From the NCBI RefSeq assembly GCF_000374525.1, contig NZ_KB894570.1:310001-374000 (forward strand): a DNA stretch of 64,000 bases, given 5' to 3'. The stretch comes from Amorphus coralli DSM 19760 (lineage in GTDB: Bacteria > Pseudomonadota > Alphaproteobacteria > Rhizobiales > Amorphaceae). The notes below the pieces were generated by a model that did not search any database, was not told the DNA's origin, and was given only the letters and a program-made list of their open reading frames with translations. A program made the position numbers and the translations under genes. This document shows, piece by piece, positions 1-8,255 of this stretch. The stretch's first letter is position 1. Each line of letters opens with the position of its first letter.

Positions 1-814
1 GCACCTGCAGCACCCGCGCTTCCAGCGTAACCACCGGTGCCATCGGGTTGTTGCCGTCGTTCTGCGCCCGCCCGCCATAGAGCGCGATGCCGGGGCGCAG
101 GAGATCGAAGTGATAATCGGGTCCGGACAGGACCCCGGCGGAGTTCGCGAGCGAGGCCGGCAGGTCGGGGAAGAGTGCGCGGGCCTCTGCGAACGCCTCA
201 AGCTGACGACGGTTGAGCGGATGGCCCGGCGCGTCGGCGCAGGCAAGATGGCTGATGAGCAGCTGCGGAGCCACGCCGGGCTCCATCTCGACACCGGCGA
301 AGGATTCAGCTTCCGCCAGCGTCAGCCCGAGCCGGTTCATCCCGGTATCCACGTGAAGCGCGGCGGGGAGTTCCCGCTCGACCGAGCGGGCAAACCGGCC
401 CCAGTCCTCGATTTCGCCGGGCGAGCCAAGCACGGGGATCAGCTTGGCTTCGCGGTAATCCGCCTCGGCGCCCCGGAAAAGACCGTTGAGCACGTAGATC
501 GTGGCTCCCGGCAGCACCTCGCGCAGCCGCATGCCTTCCTCCGGCAGGGCGACGAAGAAGGTGCCGCAGCCGGCGTTCCACAACGTGTTGGCAGCGTGAT
601 CCAGGCCGATGCCGTAGCCGTCGCCTTTCACCACGGCGGCGCATTGAGCCGGCTGGCCGAGGTCGCGCAGCTTGCGCCAGTTGCCGGCAAGCGCGGCCAG
701 GTCGACGGTGAGGCGGCCCCCGGCATGCTGTTCGCGCGGGTAGGCGGGAGAGAAGGGGCTTCGGAACAAGGGACGTCCTGTTCTGGTCTGGTTTGGAGCC
801 GGTGCGATGTGCAC
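1..814 (-). CDS. alr: Alanine racemase, N-terminal part (3' end beyond window)
   Basis: PLP enzyme that interconverts L- and D-alanine to supply D-Ala for peptidoglycan. I translated the minus strand by eye; the frame stays open to the window edge. The motif AAVVKGDGYGIG matches the family's PLP-lysine segment (usually AVVKANAYGHG). It is followed by HVDTGMNRLG, ISHLACAD, LANSAG and RPGIALYGG, all typical of the TIM-barrel domain. The start is uncertain. A GTG at 814 gives an N-terminus MHIAPAPNQ; another GTG lies at 862 in the same frame. The gene follows dnaB on the same strand after about 85 bases, the usual dnaB-alr order in Hyphomicrobiales, so they may be co-transcribed. The C-terminal beta domain with the catalytic tyrosine is outside the window. 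Confidence 0.9.
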   Translation of the reverse strand, partial: MHIAPAPNQTRTGRPLFRSPFSPAYPREQHAGGRLTVDLAALAGNWRKLRDLGQPAQCAAVVKGDGYGIGLDHAANTLWNAGCGTFFVALPEEGMRLREVLPGATIYVLNGLFRGAEADYREAKLIPVLGSPGEIEDWGRFARSVERELPAALHVDTGMNRLGLTLAEAESFAGVEMEPGVAPQLLISHLACADAPGHPLNRRQLEAFAEARALFPDLPASLANSAGVLSGPDYHFDLLRPGIALYGGRAQNDGNNPMAPVVTLEARVLQV

Positions 815-897
815 GATTTCGCAGAGTACTCCAAGTCTAGTGGCCTGACGGGGCCAGCGCACCGGTTGCCGACGGCGTACGTCGCTGCCTGGCGATC

Positions 898-2385
898 CTA
901 GTCGAGCCGGCTGGGAAGGTGATCGTCGGGTGCCAGGCTGGAGAAGCGGGTGACCTCGGCGTCGAACTGCAGGTTGACGGTGCCGGTCGGGCCATGTCGC
1001 TGCTTACCGACGATGACCTCGGCGCGCGCGGTGACCTGCTCCATCTGGGCCTGCCACTCGAAGAACTCCTCGGTGCCTTCCTTCGGCATCCGGCTCTTCA
1101 GATAATACTCTTCGCGGTAGACGAACATTACCACGTCGGCGTCCTGTTCGATCGAGCCTGATTCGCGCAGGTCCGCAAGTTGCGGCCGTTTGTCGTCGCG
1201 GTTCTCCACCTGGCGTGAGAGCTGGGAGAGGGCGAGGACCGGGACATTCAGCTCCTTGGCCAGCGCCTTGAGGCCGGTGGTGATTTCGGTGATCTCCTGA
1301 ACGCGGCTATCGGAGGCGCGCTTGCCCGAGCCCTGCAGCAACTGCAGATAGTCGATGACCAGCACATCGAGGCCGCGCTGGCGCTTCAGCCGGCGAGCCC
1401 GGGCGGACAGCTGGCCGATCGTCAGGCCGCCGGACTGGTCGATGTAAAGCGGCAACGCCCGCATTTCCTGCGCCGTGGCGGCAAGCTGGTTGAACTGGTC
1501 GACATCGATGTCGCCCCGACGGATCTTCGATGAGGACACGCCCGATTGCTCCGCCAGAATGCGGGTGGCGAGCTGTTCCGAGGACATTTCCAGCGAGAAG
1601 AAGCCGACAATGCCGCCGTCGACCGTTTTCGGCGAACCGTCGGGCAGGGTCTCGGCCTTGTAGGCCTTGGCGATGTTGAACGCGATGTTCGTGGCGAGCG
1701 ACGTCTTGCCCATGGCCGGGCGGCCGGCAAGGATGATCAGGTCGGACGACTGGAGGCCACCGACCTGGCGGTCGAGATCGACAAGGCCGGTGGAAATTCC
1801 AGACAGTTGCCCCGATCGTTCGAACGCTGCCGCGGCCATGTCGACGGCAAGCGTGACGGCGTCCCCGAACGAGCCGAAGCCACCCTCGAAACGCCCGCTT
1901 TCTGCCAGCGAGAAGAGCTTGCGCTCCACATCCTCAATCTGGTGGCGCGGCGTGGCGTCGATCGGCGAATCGTAAGCGACATTGACCATGTCTTCGCCGA
2001 CGGTGATCAGGGCGCGCCTCAGCGCAAGATCCGTCAGGGTGCGGCCGTAGTCCTCGGCGTTGATGATCGTTGTCGCGTCAGCAGCCAGCCGCAACAGATA
2101 TTGCGTCACCGGCGTGTCGCCAAACTTGGCATTGGCCGGGAAGAAGGTCTTCACGGTGATCGGCGAGGCAACCTTGCCGGCGCGGATCAGGTGCGCGGTC
2201 TTCTCGTAAATCTGGCGGTGCTGCTCGACGAAGAAGTGCGTCGGCTCGAGAAAGTCGGTGACGCGGTAGAATGTTTCGTTGTTGACCAGGATCGCACCGA
2301 GGAGCTGGCGCTCGATCTCGATGTTGTGCGGTGCGGTGCGGGTTTCCGCGGGAGTGTCGGTCAGGGACAGGGCCGAGGTGGCCAT
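898..2385 (-). CDS. dnaB: Replicative DNA helicase DnaB
   Basis: Hexameric helicase that unwinds the replication fork and contacts DnaG primase. The product is about 495 residues, normal for the family. The N-terminal helical domain runs to about residue 160. The RecA-like motor follows, with Walker A GRPAMGKTS at 221-229, GFFSLEMS near 261 and Walker B VLVIDYLQLL near 341-350. LSRQVENR and QDADVVMFVYREEYY are further family motifs. Two ATG codons lie in tandem at 2388 and 2385. A GGAGG sits 6 bases before the second and only 3 before the first, so I chose 2385. It is not linked to the ribosomal operon, because cfa lies between. No intein is visible in the Walker region, a common insertion site in dnaB. 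Confidence 0.97.
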   Translation of the reverse strand: MATSALSLTDTPAETRTAPHNIEIERQLLGAILVNNETFYRVTDFLEPTHFFVEQHRQIYEKTAHLIRAGKVASPITVKTFFPANAKFGDTPVTQYLLRLAADATTIINAEDYGRTLTDLALRRALITVGEDMVNVAYDSPIDATPRHQIEDVERKLFSLAESGRFEGGFGSFGDAVTLAVDMAAAAFERSGQLSGISTGLVDLDRQVGGLQSSDLIILAGRPAMGKTSLATNIAFNIAKAYKAETLPDGSPKTVDGGIVGFFSLEMSSEQLATRILAEQSGVSSSKIRRGDIDVDQFNQLAATAQEMRALPLYIDQSGGLTIGQLSARARRLKRQRGLDVLVIDYLQLLQGSGKRASDSRVQEITEITTGLKALAKELNVPVLALSQLSRQVENRDDKRPQLADLRESGSIEQDADVVMFVYREEYYLKSRMPKEGTEEFFEWQAQMEQVTARAEVIVGKQRHGPTGTVNLQFDAEVTRFSSLAPDDHLPSRLD

Positions 2386-2665
2386 CATTTGCCTCCGTCG
2401 CCGTTGCGCCCGGCTGTGGTGCCGAGGGTGCCCGGCGTGCTGAAGGAGCTTCGCCGGGCCGCGCGGCCAATCTTCGGATCAAGGTCAACGAATGCGCCGC
2501 CTGCACAAGATCGGCAGCATGGAGGGTTGCCGGGGCAGCGCATGAAGACCAATAGCGGCCAGGGCCGCCAAAGGGGAGACCAAGCCTACCCGATTCGGAA
2601 CTTGTGCCCGTTATCCCCGGCCGTCGACCGGTGCCGGATGCCAGGGCTTGACGGGACGCGGGGTA

Positions 2666-3919
2666 TTACTCCCCCGCTTCCCTGTACGCGGCCTGCGGGC
2701 TGTCGAGGTCGCGCAACCGCTGCTCTTCCGCGATCATGTAGTCGCGGGTGAGCGGAAGTGCGCGCTGGTCGCGGGTCATCTGGATCTGGAAGTTCATCAT
2801 GTCCTGGTAGCGGAATGCCGTTTCCGAGCCTGCGAGATAGAACTCCCACATCCGGCAGAAGCGCTCGTCGTAAAGCGTCTTGGCTTCGTCACGCCGCGCC
2901 ATGAATTGCTCGCGCCAGGCCCGCAGCGTCTCGGCGTAGTGAAGCCGCAGGATCTCGATGTCGGTGACCTTCAGGCCGGTGCGTTCGATCACCGGCAGTA
3001 CCTCCGACAAGGCGGGGATGTAGCCGCCCGGGAAGATGTACTTGGATATCCACGAATTGGTGTCGCCCGCTCCGTCGAAACGGCCAATGGAATGCAGGAG
3101 CATTACACCGTTATCAGACAGCAACGACAGGCACTTGCGGAAGAAGTCTGGGAAATAGCCCACGCCGACGTGCTCGAACATGCCCACCGAGACGATCCGA
3201 TCGAAGGGGCCATCCAGTTTCCGGTAGTCGATCAGGTGGAATTTGGCCCGGTCGGAGAGACCGGCTTCCGCGGCTCGGGCGTTGGACCGTTCGTACTGTT
3301 CGGTGGAGAGGGTGACGCCGGTGACCTCGGCACCGAGGTGCCGCGCGATGTAAAGCCCCATCCCGCCCCATCCCGATCCGATGTCGAGCACCTTCATGCC
3401 GGGCTCGATCTGGAGCTTGGCAGCAATATGCCGCTTCTTGGCCAGCTGCGCCTCTTCCAGGCTGGAGTCCGGCCTCTCGTAATAGGCGCAGGAATACTGC
3501 CAGTCGGAATCGAGGAAGAGGCGGTAGAGCTCGCCACTCAGATCGTAGTGATGGGCAACGTTGTTGCGCGAGCGGGTCGGCGTGTTGTTCTGGCGCAGCC
3601 GCCGCGTGAGGTAGCGATAGCTTTCCTCGGCCTTGATCCACCAGGCAGGACGATCGAGGCCCGTATTAGCCAGCACCACCTCGAGGAAATCGTAGATCGT
3701 GCCTTCCTCGACGGTCAGCGTGCCGTCCATGAAGGCTTCACCGACTTTCAGCCCTGGATTGAGGATGCAGGCGCGTTCGGTCTTCGCGTCTGCGAAACGA
3801 ACGCGAACGGGTATCCCGGAGCCGTCACCGTACACATGGGAGGCTCCATCGGAATCGACCACGGTCAGGGACCCGATCATGACGATACGCGACAGGAAGG
3901 TATTGAGCAGCCGGTCCAT
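2666..3919 (-). CDS. cfa: Cyclopropane-fatty-acyl-phospholipid synthase
   Basis: SAM-dependent enzyme that adds a methylene group across the double bond of unsaturated phospholipid acyl chains, usually on entry to stationary phase or under acid stress. It has 417 residues. The N-terminal lipid-binding part includes AHHYDLS at about 122-128 and YSCAYY at 142-147. SAM motif I is VLDIGSGWGGMG at about 177-188. MFEHVG and the C-terminal FQIQMTRDQRALPLTRDY are also typical. The start ATG at 3919 has a GAGGTG a few bases upstream. It stands alone between dnaB and the rplI terminator and is probably transcribed by itself. I am sure of the family; whether it makes cyclopropanes or another methylated lipid cannot be read from sequence. 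Confidence 0.93.
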   Translation of the reverse strand: MDRLLNTFLSRIVMIGSLTVVDSDGASHVYGDGSGIPVRVRFADAKTERACILNPGLKVGEAFMDGTLTVEEGTIYDFLEVVLANTGLDRPAWWIKAEESYRYLTRRLRQNNTPTRSRNNVAHHYDLSGELYRLFLDSDWQYSCAYYERPDSSLEEAQLAKKRHIAAKLQIEPGMKVLDIGSGWGGMGLYIARHLGAEVTGVTLSTEQYERSNARAAEAGLSDRAKFHLIDYRKLDGPFDRIVSVGMFEHVGVGYFPDFFRKCLSLLSDNGVMLLHSIGRFDGAGDTNSWISKYIFPGGYIPALSEVLPVIERTGLKVTDIEILRLHYAETLRAWREQFMARRDEAKTLYDERFCRMWEFYLAGSETAFRYQDMMNFQIQMTRDQRALPLTRDYMIAEEQRLRDLDSPQAAYREAGE

Positions 3920-3989
3920 TACACCTCGGGTCGCCAGACGGGAGGGTAAGGCCGGGCGACTCTCCGTTTTCGTGTCGCCTGTATCGTAA

Positions 3990-4019
3990 GCAAAGGAGCG
4001 CTTGGATCACAAGCGCTCC
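3990..4019 (-). terminator. Rho-independent terminator after rplI
   Basis: A perfect 9-bp inverted repeat, GGAGCGCTT and AAGCGCTCC, with a 7-base loop lies 22 bases after the rplI stop. On the minus strand it is followed by TTTGC. The T-run is short but the stem is strong. Confidence 0.6.
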
Positions 4020-4040
4020 CTTGTCAGTTCGTAAGCGAGA

Positions 4041-4649
4041 TCAACGCTCTTCTTCGGCGTCCGGGGCTTCGGCTTCGGCTTCGCCCTCGGAAGCTTCCTC
4101 CAACTCGGACTCGGTCTCGGCGTCCTCTTCGTCCTCGTCTTCCTCGAAGGCGAAGTCGTCGCGAGCCAGAACATCTTCGCCGCGCGCCTGGCGCTCGGCC
4201 TCGTCCTGAGAGCGTGCAATGTTCAGCGATACCGTGACCGCGACTTCCGGGTGCAGGCGAATGATGACGTCATGCACGCCGAGAGTCTTGATCGGCTGGT
4301 TGAGCTCGACCTGGTTCCTGCCGGCGGAGAAACCGCCTTCGGAAAGGATCTCGGCAATGTCGCGGGTGGAGACGGAGCCGTAGAGCTGACCGGTCTCGCC
4401 AGCCTGGCGAATGACGATGAACTTCTCGCCGTCGAGCTTGTTGCCGACCTGCTCGGCTTCCTGGCGGCGCTCCAGGTTGCGCGCCTCAAGCTGAGCCCGG
4501 TCGCGCTCGAAGCGCTGACGATTGGCCTCGTTGGCGCGCAGCGCCTTGCCCTGCGGCAGGAGGAAGTTTCGGGCGAAACCATCGCGCACGCGAACGGTGT
4601 CGCCCATCTGGCCGAGCTTGGGGATGCGCTCGAGAAGAATGACCTGCAT
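4041..4649 (-). CDS. rplI: 50S ribosomal protein L9
   Basis: Two-domain protein binding 23S rRNA near the L1 stalk. It starts [19 protein letters not shown] and continues with [16 protein letters not shown], the diagnostic N-terminal domain. The long connecting helix and the C-terminal domain ([17 protein letters not shown]) follow. At 202 residues it is about 50 longer than Escherichia coli L9. The extra length is an acidic tail of Glu, Asp and Ala from about residue 169, which is common in alphaproteobacterial L9. It is the last gene of the rpsF-rpsR-rplI operon and is followed by a hairpin terminator. Confidence 0.97.
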   Translation of the reverse strand: MQVILLERIPKLGQMGDTVRVRDGFARNFLLPQGKALRANEANRQRFERDRAQLEARNLERRQEAEQVGNKLDGEKFIVIRQAGETGQLYGSVSTRDIAEILSEGGFSAGRNQVELNQPIKTLGVHDVIIRLHPEVAVTVSLNIARSQDEAERQARGEDVLARDDFAFEEDEDEEDAETESELEEASEGEAEAEAPDAEEER

Positions 4650-4912
4650 GGATGTATTCCTTGTTTCCGGCTGTCCCGCACGGAAATCACGTCGGCAAAG
4701 GGAACCGTCCCGTTGCTGATTCGTGATCGAAGTGAATGCCCGGTGCCGAGCCTCCGACCGACCGATCGGTGTCGGGCCGGATCGCGTTCCGGGCGCGGTT
4801 AGAGACCGGTCCAGCCGGTCCCAGCGGTGCCCGCGGCAGCCGGACCAGTGGATCCGGATTCCGCCGCAGGCGAGCTCGTCGACCTGTATGCGCCGCGCAG
4901 GGCGCGCCAGCC
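4650..4912. other. Gene-free gap between rpsR and rplI
   Basis: In many Hyphomicrobiales a membrane-protein gene (DUF2232 type) lies between rpsR and rplI. Here only 263 bases separate them. All reading frames across it look like GC-rich noise, with no hydrophobic protein or remnant that I can recognise. No convincing terminator is seen, so rplI is probably still read from the rpsF promoter. Confidence 0.5.
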
Positions 4913-5161
4913 TTACTTGATGACGTAGGGCAGCAGGCCGAGGAAGCGGGAGCGCTTGATGGCACGCGCAAGTTCACGCTGCTTCTTGGCAGAAACGGCG
5001 GTGATACGGGACGGAACGATCTTGCCGCGCTCGGAAACATAGCGCTGAAGAAGCTTCACGTCCTTGTAGTCGATCCGCGGTGCATTATCGCCCGAGAACG
5101 GGCAGGTCTTGCGGCGGCGGAAGAAAGGCCGACGGGTCGGCAGCTGGGCGATATCGATCAT
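4913..5161 (-). CDS. rpsR: 30S ribosomal protein S18
   Basis: Small-subunit protein that binds 16S rRNA together with S6. It has 82 residues, the expected length. The body contains [29 protein letters not shown] (positions about 9-37, shown here only as landmarks RRKTCPFSG and IDYKDVKLL) and [20 protein letters not shown] in its second half, both family hallmarks. Its ATG overlaps the TGA of rpsF by four bases, so translation of S6 and S18 is coupled, in keeping with their binding as a pair. Confidence 0.97.
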   Translation of the reverse strand: MIDIAQLPTRRPFFRRRKTCPFSGDNAPRIDYKDVKLLQRYVSERGKIVPSRITAVSAKKQRELARAIKRSRFLGLLPYVIK

Positions 5162-5601
5162 TGTGCACCTCCACGACGGTCGTCACGGCGGTCGCCGCGG
5201 TCTCCACGATCACCCCGGTCGCCGCGATCCCCGCGGTCGCCACGATCACCACGCTCACCGCGACGGCGGTCGTCGCGCTCGCGCTTCTGCTTCATCACGG
5301 ACGGGCCATCCTCGTGTGCCTCCACGCGAACGGTCAGGTAGCGCAGCACGTCTTCCGAAAGACGCATCTGGCGTTCCATTTCCGCGATGGCGGCAGGCGG
5401 GGCGTCGATGTCCATCAGCGCATAGTGCGCCTTGCGGTTCTTCTTGACGCGATAGGCGAGGTTCTTAAGACCCCAGTTTTCGATGCGCCCGACGGAACCG
5501 TCGAGGCCTTCGATCACGGCCTTGTACTGCTCGATCAGCTGATCGACCTGTTGGCCGGAAATGTCCTGGCGAGCCAGGAACACATGCTCATAAAGCGGCA
5601 T
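5158..5601 (-). CDS. rpsF: 30S ribosomal protein S6 with long GDR-repeat tail
   Basis: S6 forms a heterodimer with S18 on the platform of the small subunit. The core ([38 protein letters not shown]) fills about the first 102 residues. After it comes a basic tail of about 45 residues: [14 protein letters not shown], then six near-perfect Gly-Asp-Arg triplets, then [10 protein letters not shown]. Many alphaproteobacterial S6 proteins have charged C-terminal extensions, but such a regular triplet run is unusual. A ribosome-binding site AGAGGAAGG precedes the ATG at 5601. First gene of the operon; promoter proposed at 5715-5743. Confidence 0.97.
   Translation of the reverse strand: MPLYEHVFLARQDISGQQVDQLIEQYKAVIEGLDGSVGRIENWGLKNLAYRVKKNRKAHYALMDIDAPPAAIAEMERQMRLSEDVLRYLTVRVEAHEDGPSVMKQKRERDDRRRGERGDRGDRGDRGDRGDRGDRGDRRDDRRGGAQ
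5176..5264 (-). repeat. rpsF: 9-base triplet-codon repeat encoding Gly-Asp-Arg in rpsF tail
   Basis: Tandem 9-base units, each encoding Gly-Asp-Arg, make up the end of rpsF. Synonymous differences between units (CGC/CGA/CGG Arg, GGT/GGC/GGG Gly) suggest the amino-acid pattern is kept while the DNA drifts. Such an array is prone to slippage by whole units without frameshift. Confidence 0.8.
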
Positions 5602-5714
5602 GGATGTGCCTTCCTCTGTTGACCTTCACATCCGGCGCGGAGCCTCGTCGAAGCCTTCGGGAAAGGCGTTCGAATACGCCTTCGCGAGCGGAGACACGGG
5701 AAAACGGTTTCCAC

Positions 5715-5743
5715 TATAGAAACCTGCCGCTTACGGTGAACAA
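5715..5743 (-). promoter_or_regulatory. Candidate sigma-70-type promoter of rpsF-rpsR-rplI
   Basis: On the minus strand, TTGTTC (5743-5738) and TCTATA (5720-5715) are separated by 17 bases, about 115 bases before the rpsF start. The -35 is a weak match and the -10 a fair one. Confidence 0.4.
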
Positions 5744-5852
5744 CCGGGAGCGGCTTTCCGTTCAGCCTCCAGCCGAATGTGATGTAAGCCGGTCTATCTA
5801 GCTGTTTCGCGCGAAAATGCAACTGCTTTGAGGGGCGGCGAAGCATCGGCAC

Positions 5853-5881
5853 TTGACACAGCGTTGCTGGCTCGTCTTTGT
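5853..5881 (+). promoter_or_regulatory. Candidate promoter of fabD operon
   Basis: A consensus -35 hexamer TTGACA lies at 5853-5858, about 100 bases before the fabD ATG. At 17-base spacing the -10 position reads CTTTGT, a poor match, so only the -35 element is convincing. Confidence 0.3.
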
Positions 5882-5958
5882 CCGGCCGCACACGAGACCA
5901 GAGATCTCGGATGACACGGCTGGGCTCGAAGCGGCCGATGAGGATTGCAGTTTATCAG

Positions 5959-6909
5959 ATGACGATCGCTTTCACCTTTCCCGGACAGGGCAGCCAGGCC
6001 GTCGGCATGGGCCGCGATCTCGCGGACGCCTATCCGTCGGCACGCGCCGTTTTCGACGAGGTCGACGATGCCCTTGGCGAGAAGCTGTCGGCGACCATCT
6101 GGGACGGACCGATCGAGACCCTGACGCTGACGGCGAACGCCCAGCCCGCATTGATGGCGGTCAGTATCGCCGCGATTCGCGCCCTTGAGGCTGAAGGCGT
6201 TCAGGTCGCCGACGCGGCGTCTTTCGTGGCGGGCCATTCGCTGGGAGAGTATTCCGCGCTGGCCGCAGCCGGCAGCCTGTCGGTCGCCGACGCGGCTCGC
6301 CTCCTGCGCCGCCGCGGATTGGCCATGCAGGAGGCCGTGCCGGTGGGTGAGGGTGCCATGGCCGCATTGCTCGGCCTGGATCGCGAAGCCGCCGAGGGCG
6401 TTGCACGGGATGCGGCGGAAGGCGACGTGATTGCGGTAGCCAATGACAATGCGCCGGGCCAGGTGGTCGTCTCCGGCCGGAAGGCGGCAGTCGAGCGCGC
6501 CATCGAGCTTGCCAAGGAGCGCGGCGCCCGGCGGCCGATGCTGTTGCCGGTCTCCGCGCCTTTCCATTGCCCGTTGATGGCTCCGGCCGCTGCTGTAATG
6601 GCGGAGGCGCTCTCCGCGGTTGCGCTGAATGCTCCTGCCGCACCCCTGGTGGCCAACGTCAAGGCTGCCCCGTTGAGCGATCCCGAAGCGATCCGAGCCG
6701 CGCTGGTCGAGCAGGTGACCGGTTCCGTCCGGTGGCGGGAATCGGTCGAGTGGCTGGCTGCCAACGGTGTTGGCTGCGTTGCCGAGACCGGTGCCGGCAA
6801 GGTGCTGACCGGCCTCGCGAAACGGATCGACAAGTCGCTCGAGGGCGTTACGGTGAACGGCCCGGATGATGTCCGCGCTTTCGCCGAGCGTCTCGGCACG
6901 GCCAAATAG
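5959..6909 (+). CDS. fabD: Malonyl-CoA:ACP transacylase
   Basis: Moves malonyl from CoA to the phosphopantetheine of ACP, giving the extender unit for fatty acid elongation. With the start at 5959 the protein has 316 residues, the usual length. FTFPGQGSQAVGMG is at the N-terminus, the nucleophile motif GHSLGE has Ser94, and the catalytic His is H203 in VSAPFHCPL. The open frame runs 27 codons further upstream, but homologues begin at MTIAFTFPGQ, so I used that ATG. fabG follows after 10 bases, and acpP and fabF lie downstream: the standard type II FAS cluster. Confidence 0.96.
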   Translation: MTIAFTFPGQGSQAVGMGRDLADAYPSARAVFDEVDDALGEKLSATIWDGPIETLTLTANAQPALMAVSIAAIRALEAEGVQVADAASFVAGHSLGEYSALAAAGSLSVADAARLLRRRGLAMQEAVPVGEGAMAALLGLDREAAEGVARDAAEGDVIAVANDNAPGQVVVSGRKAAVERAIELAKERGARRPMLLPVSAPFHCPLMAPAAAVMAEALSAVALNAPAAPLVANVKAAPLSDPEAIRAALVEQVTGSVRWRESVEWLAANGVGCVAETGAGKVLTGLAKRIDKSLEGVTVNGPDDVRAFAERLGTAK

Positions 6910-6919
6910 GACAACGCGA

Positions 6920-7657
6920 ATGTTCGATCTTACCGGCAAGACCGCGCTCGTCACGGGCGCCAGCGGCGGCATCGGCGGCGCCATCGCCCGGGCGCTGCAC
7001 GCCCAGGGCGCGACCGTCGCCCTGTCGGGCACGCGGCGCGAAGCACTCGATGCGCTGGCGTCGGATCTCGGCGAGCGCACCCATGTGCTGACGGCCGATC
7101 TGTCCGACCGCGACAGTGTCGAGCATCTGGTACCGGCACTCGAGGAAGCCGCCGGTCAGGTGGACATCCTCGTCAACAATGCCGGTATTACCCGCGACAT
7201 GCTCGCGCTGCGGATGAAGGACGAGGACTGGGACGCCGTCATCGAGGTGAACCTTTCCACCGCTTTTCGTCTGTCGCGCGCCTGCCTGCGCACGATGATG
7301 CGCAAGCGCAGCGGTCGCATCATCAACATCACGTCGATCGTTGGGGTGACCGGGAACGCGGGGCAGGCGAACTACGCGGCTGCCAAGGCGGGCATGATCG
7401 GAATGACCAAGGCGCTGGCCAAGGAAGTGGCGAGCCGTGGCGTGACGGTGAATGCCGTCGCCCCGGGTTTTATCGAGAGCCCAATGACCGACGCCCTGAA
7501 CGACAGCCAGAAGGCATCGATTCTCTCTGCTGTGCCGGCGGGCGCTCTCGGAACGGGCGCGGACATCGCAGCCGGCGTCGTGTATCTGGCCAGTGACGAA
7601 GCCTCTTACGTTACCGGCCAGACGCTCCATATCAACGGCGGCATGGTCATGGTCTGA
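6920..7657 (+). CDS. fabG: 3-oxoacyl-ACP reductase
   Basis: NADPH-dependent reduction of beta-ketoacyl-ACP. It is a classical short-chain dehydrogenase of 245 residues. It has the cofactor motif TGASGGIG at 12-19, NNAG at 86-89 and the catalytic tetrad Asn111, Ser139, Tyr152 and Lys156 (NYAAAKAG). It ends ASYVTGQTLHINGGMVM, typical of FabG. The start ATG at 6920 lies 10 bases after the fabD stop, in the same operon. Because it sits between fabD and acpP, this is the housekeeping reductase and not one of the many paralogues. Confidence 0.96.
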   Translation: MFDLTGKTALVTGASGGIGGAIARALHAQGATVALSGTRREALDALASDLGERTHVLTADLSDRDSVEHLVPALEEAAGQVDILVNNAGITRDMLALRMKDEDWDAVIEVNLSTAFRLSRACLRTMMRKRSGRIINITSIVGVTGNAGQANYAAAKAGMIGMTKALAKEVASRGVTVNAVAPGFIESPMTDALNDSQKASILSAVPAGALGTGADIAAGVVYLASDEASYVTGQTLHINGGMVMV

Positions 7658-7922
7658 CGCTTCCGTCAAGGGGCCGCGAGGCCCGGAAATCCTGGACCGG
7701 ACGGGCGGCGGCGCTTCTGGTCAAGCCTTTGAAAGTGTGTTACCTACCGCCGCGCCCTGAGGACTGGCCACGGCATGAGCGTGCCTCCGAGACGAGGACG
7801 CAGACGTCGAGGCCGATCGGTCCTGGATCATCCGCTGGGTCTTTCCTAAGAGAAGAAACGCGGTCATTGAGGCCGGGGCAGCCCGGCAGGATAGTTTCGC
7901 AAACACAATCGAGGAACCGAGA

Positions 7923-8159
7923 ATGAGCGACATCGCGGAACGGGTGAAGAAGATCGTCGTAGAGCACCTCGGGGTGGAACCGGAGAAGGTCACCGAGAAT
8001 GCCAGCTTCATCGACGACCTCGGGGCGGACAGCCTCGACACCGTCGAGCTTGTCATGGCCTTCGAGGAGGAGTTCGCCGTCGAGATCCCGGACGACGCAG
8101 CCGAGACGATTCTGACCGTGGGTGACGCGGTCAAGTTTCTCGAGAAGAACACCCAGTAA
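7923..8159 (+). CDS. acpP: Acyl carrier protein
   Basis: Carries growing acyl chains on a 4'-phosphopantetheine arm. It has 78 residues, is very acidic, and its attachment site is Ser37 in [13 protein letters not shown]. The four-helix pattern is intact ([26 protein letters not shown]). A 265-base gap separates it from fabG. A gap of that size before acpP often means it has its own strong promoter, in keeping with the high ACP level cells need, but I cannot identify clear hexamers. fabF follows after about 95 bases. Confidence 0.98.
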   Translation: MSDIAERVKKIVVEHLGVEPEKVTENASFIDDLGADSLDTVELVMAFEEEFAVEIPDDAAETILTVGDAVKFLEKNTQ

Positions 8160-8177
8160 CAGGGCGTCCGGAACGGT

Positions 8178-8200
8178 CGGTCCCGCCAAAAGCGGGGCCG
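8178..8200 (+). other. Short hairpin between acpP and fabF
   Basis: CGGTCCCGC and GCGGGGCCG pair almost perfectly around a CAAAA loop, about 20 bases after the acpP stop. There is no direct T-run; T-rich sequence comes about 10 bases later. It could be a partial terminator or mRNA stabiliser that keeps ACP expression above FabF. This role is an inference. Confidence 0.35.
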
Positions 8201-8255
8201 GTAGCCGTTTCCCCTTATTTCAGGACGAACAGGAACAAAGGCGAGCAGCTGGTTG

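Larger units (their letters stand above)
5602..5958. other. Divergent intergenic region between rpsF and fabD (357 bases)
   Basis: Holds the upstream regions of two housekeeping operons read in opposite directions. I see no gene. It contains the candidate rpsF promoter (5715-5743), a candidate fabD -35 element (5853-5858) and a partial copy of the dispersed hairpin repeat, AGTGGAAACCGTTTTCCCG on the minus strand, at about 5697-5715. Confidence 0.6.

Noticed and set aside
1-901. Plus-strand open frame of about 260 codons at the window start
   Set aside because: The minus strand encodes an alanine racemase with its PLP-lysine motif over the same bases.
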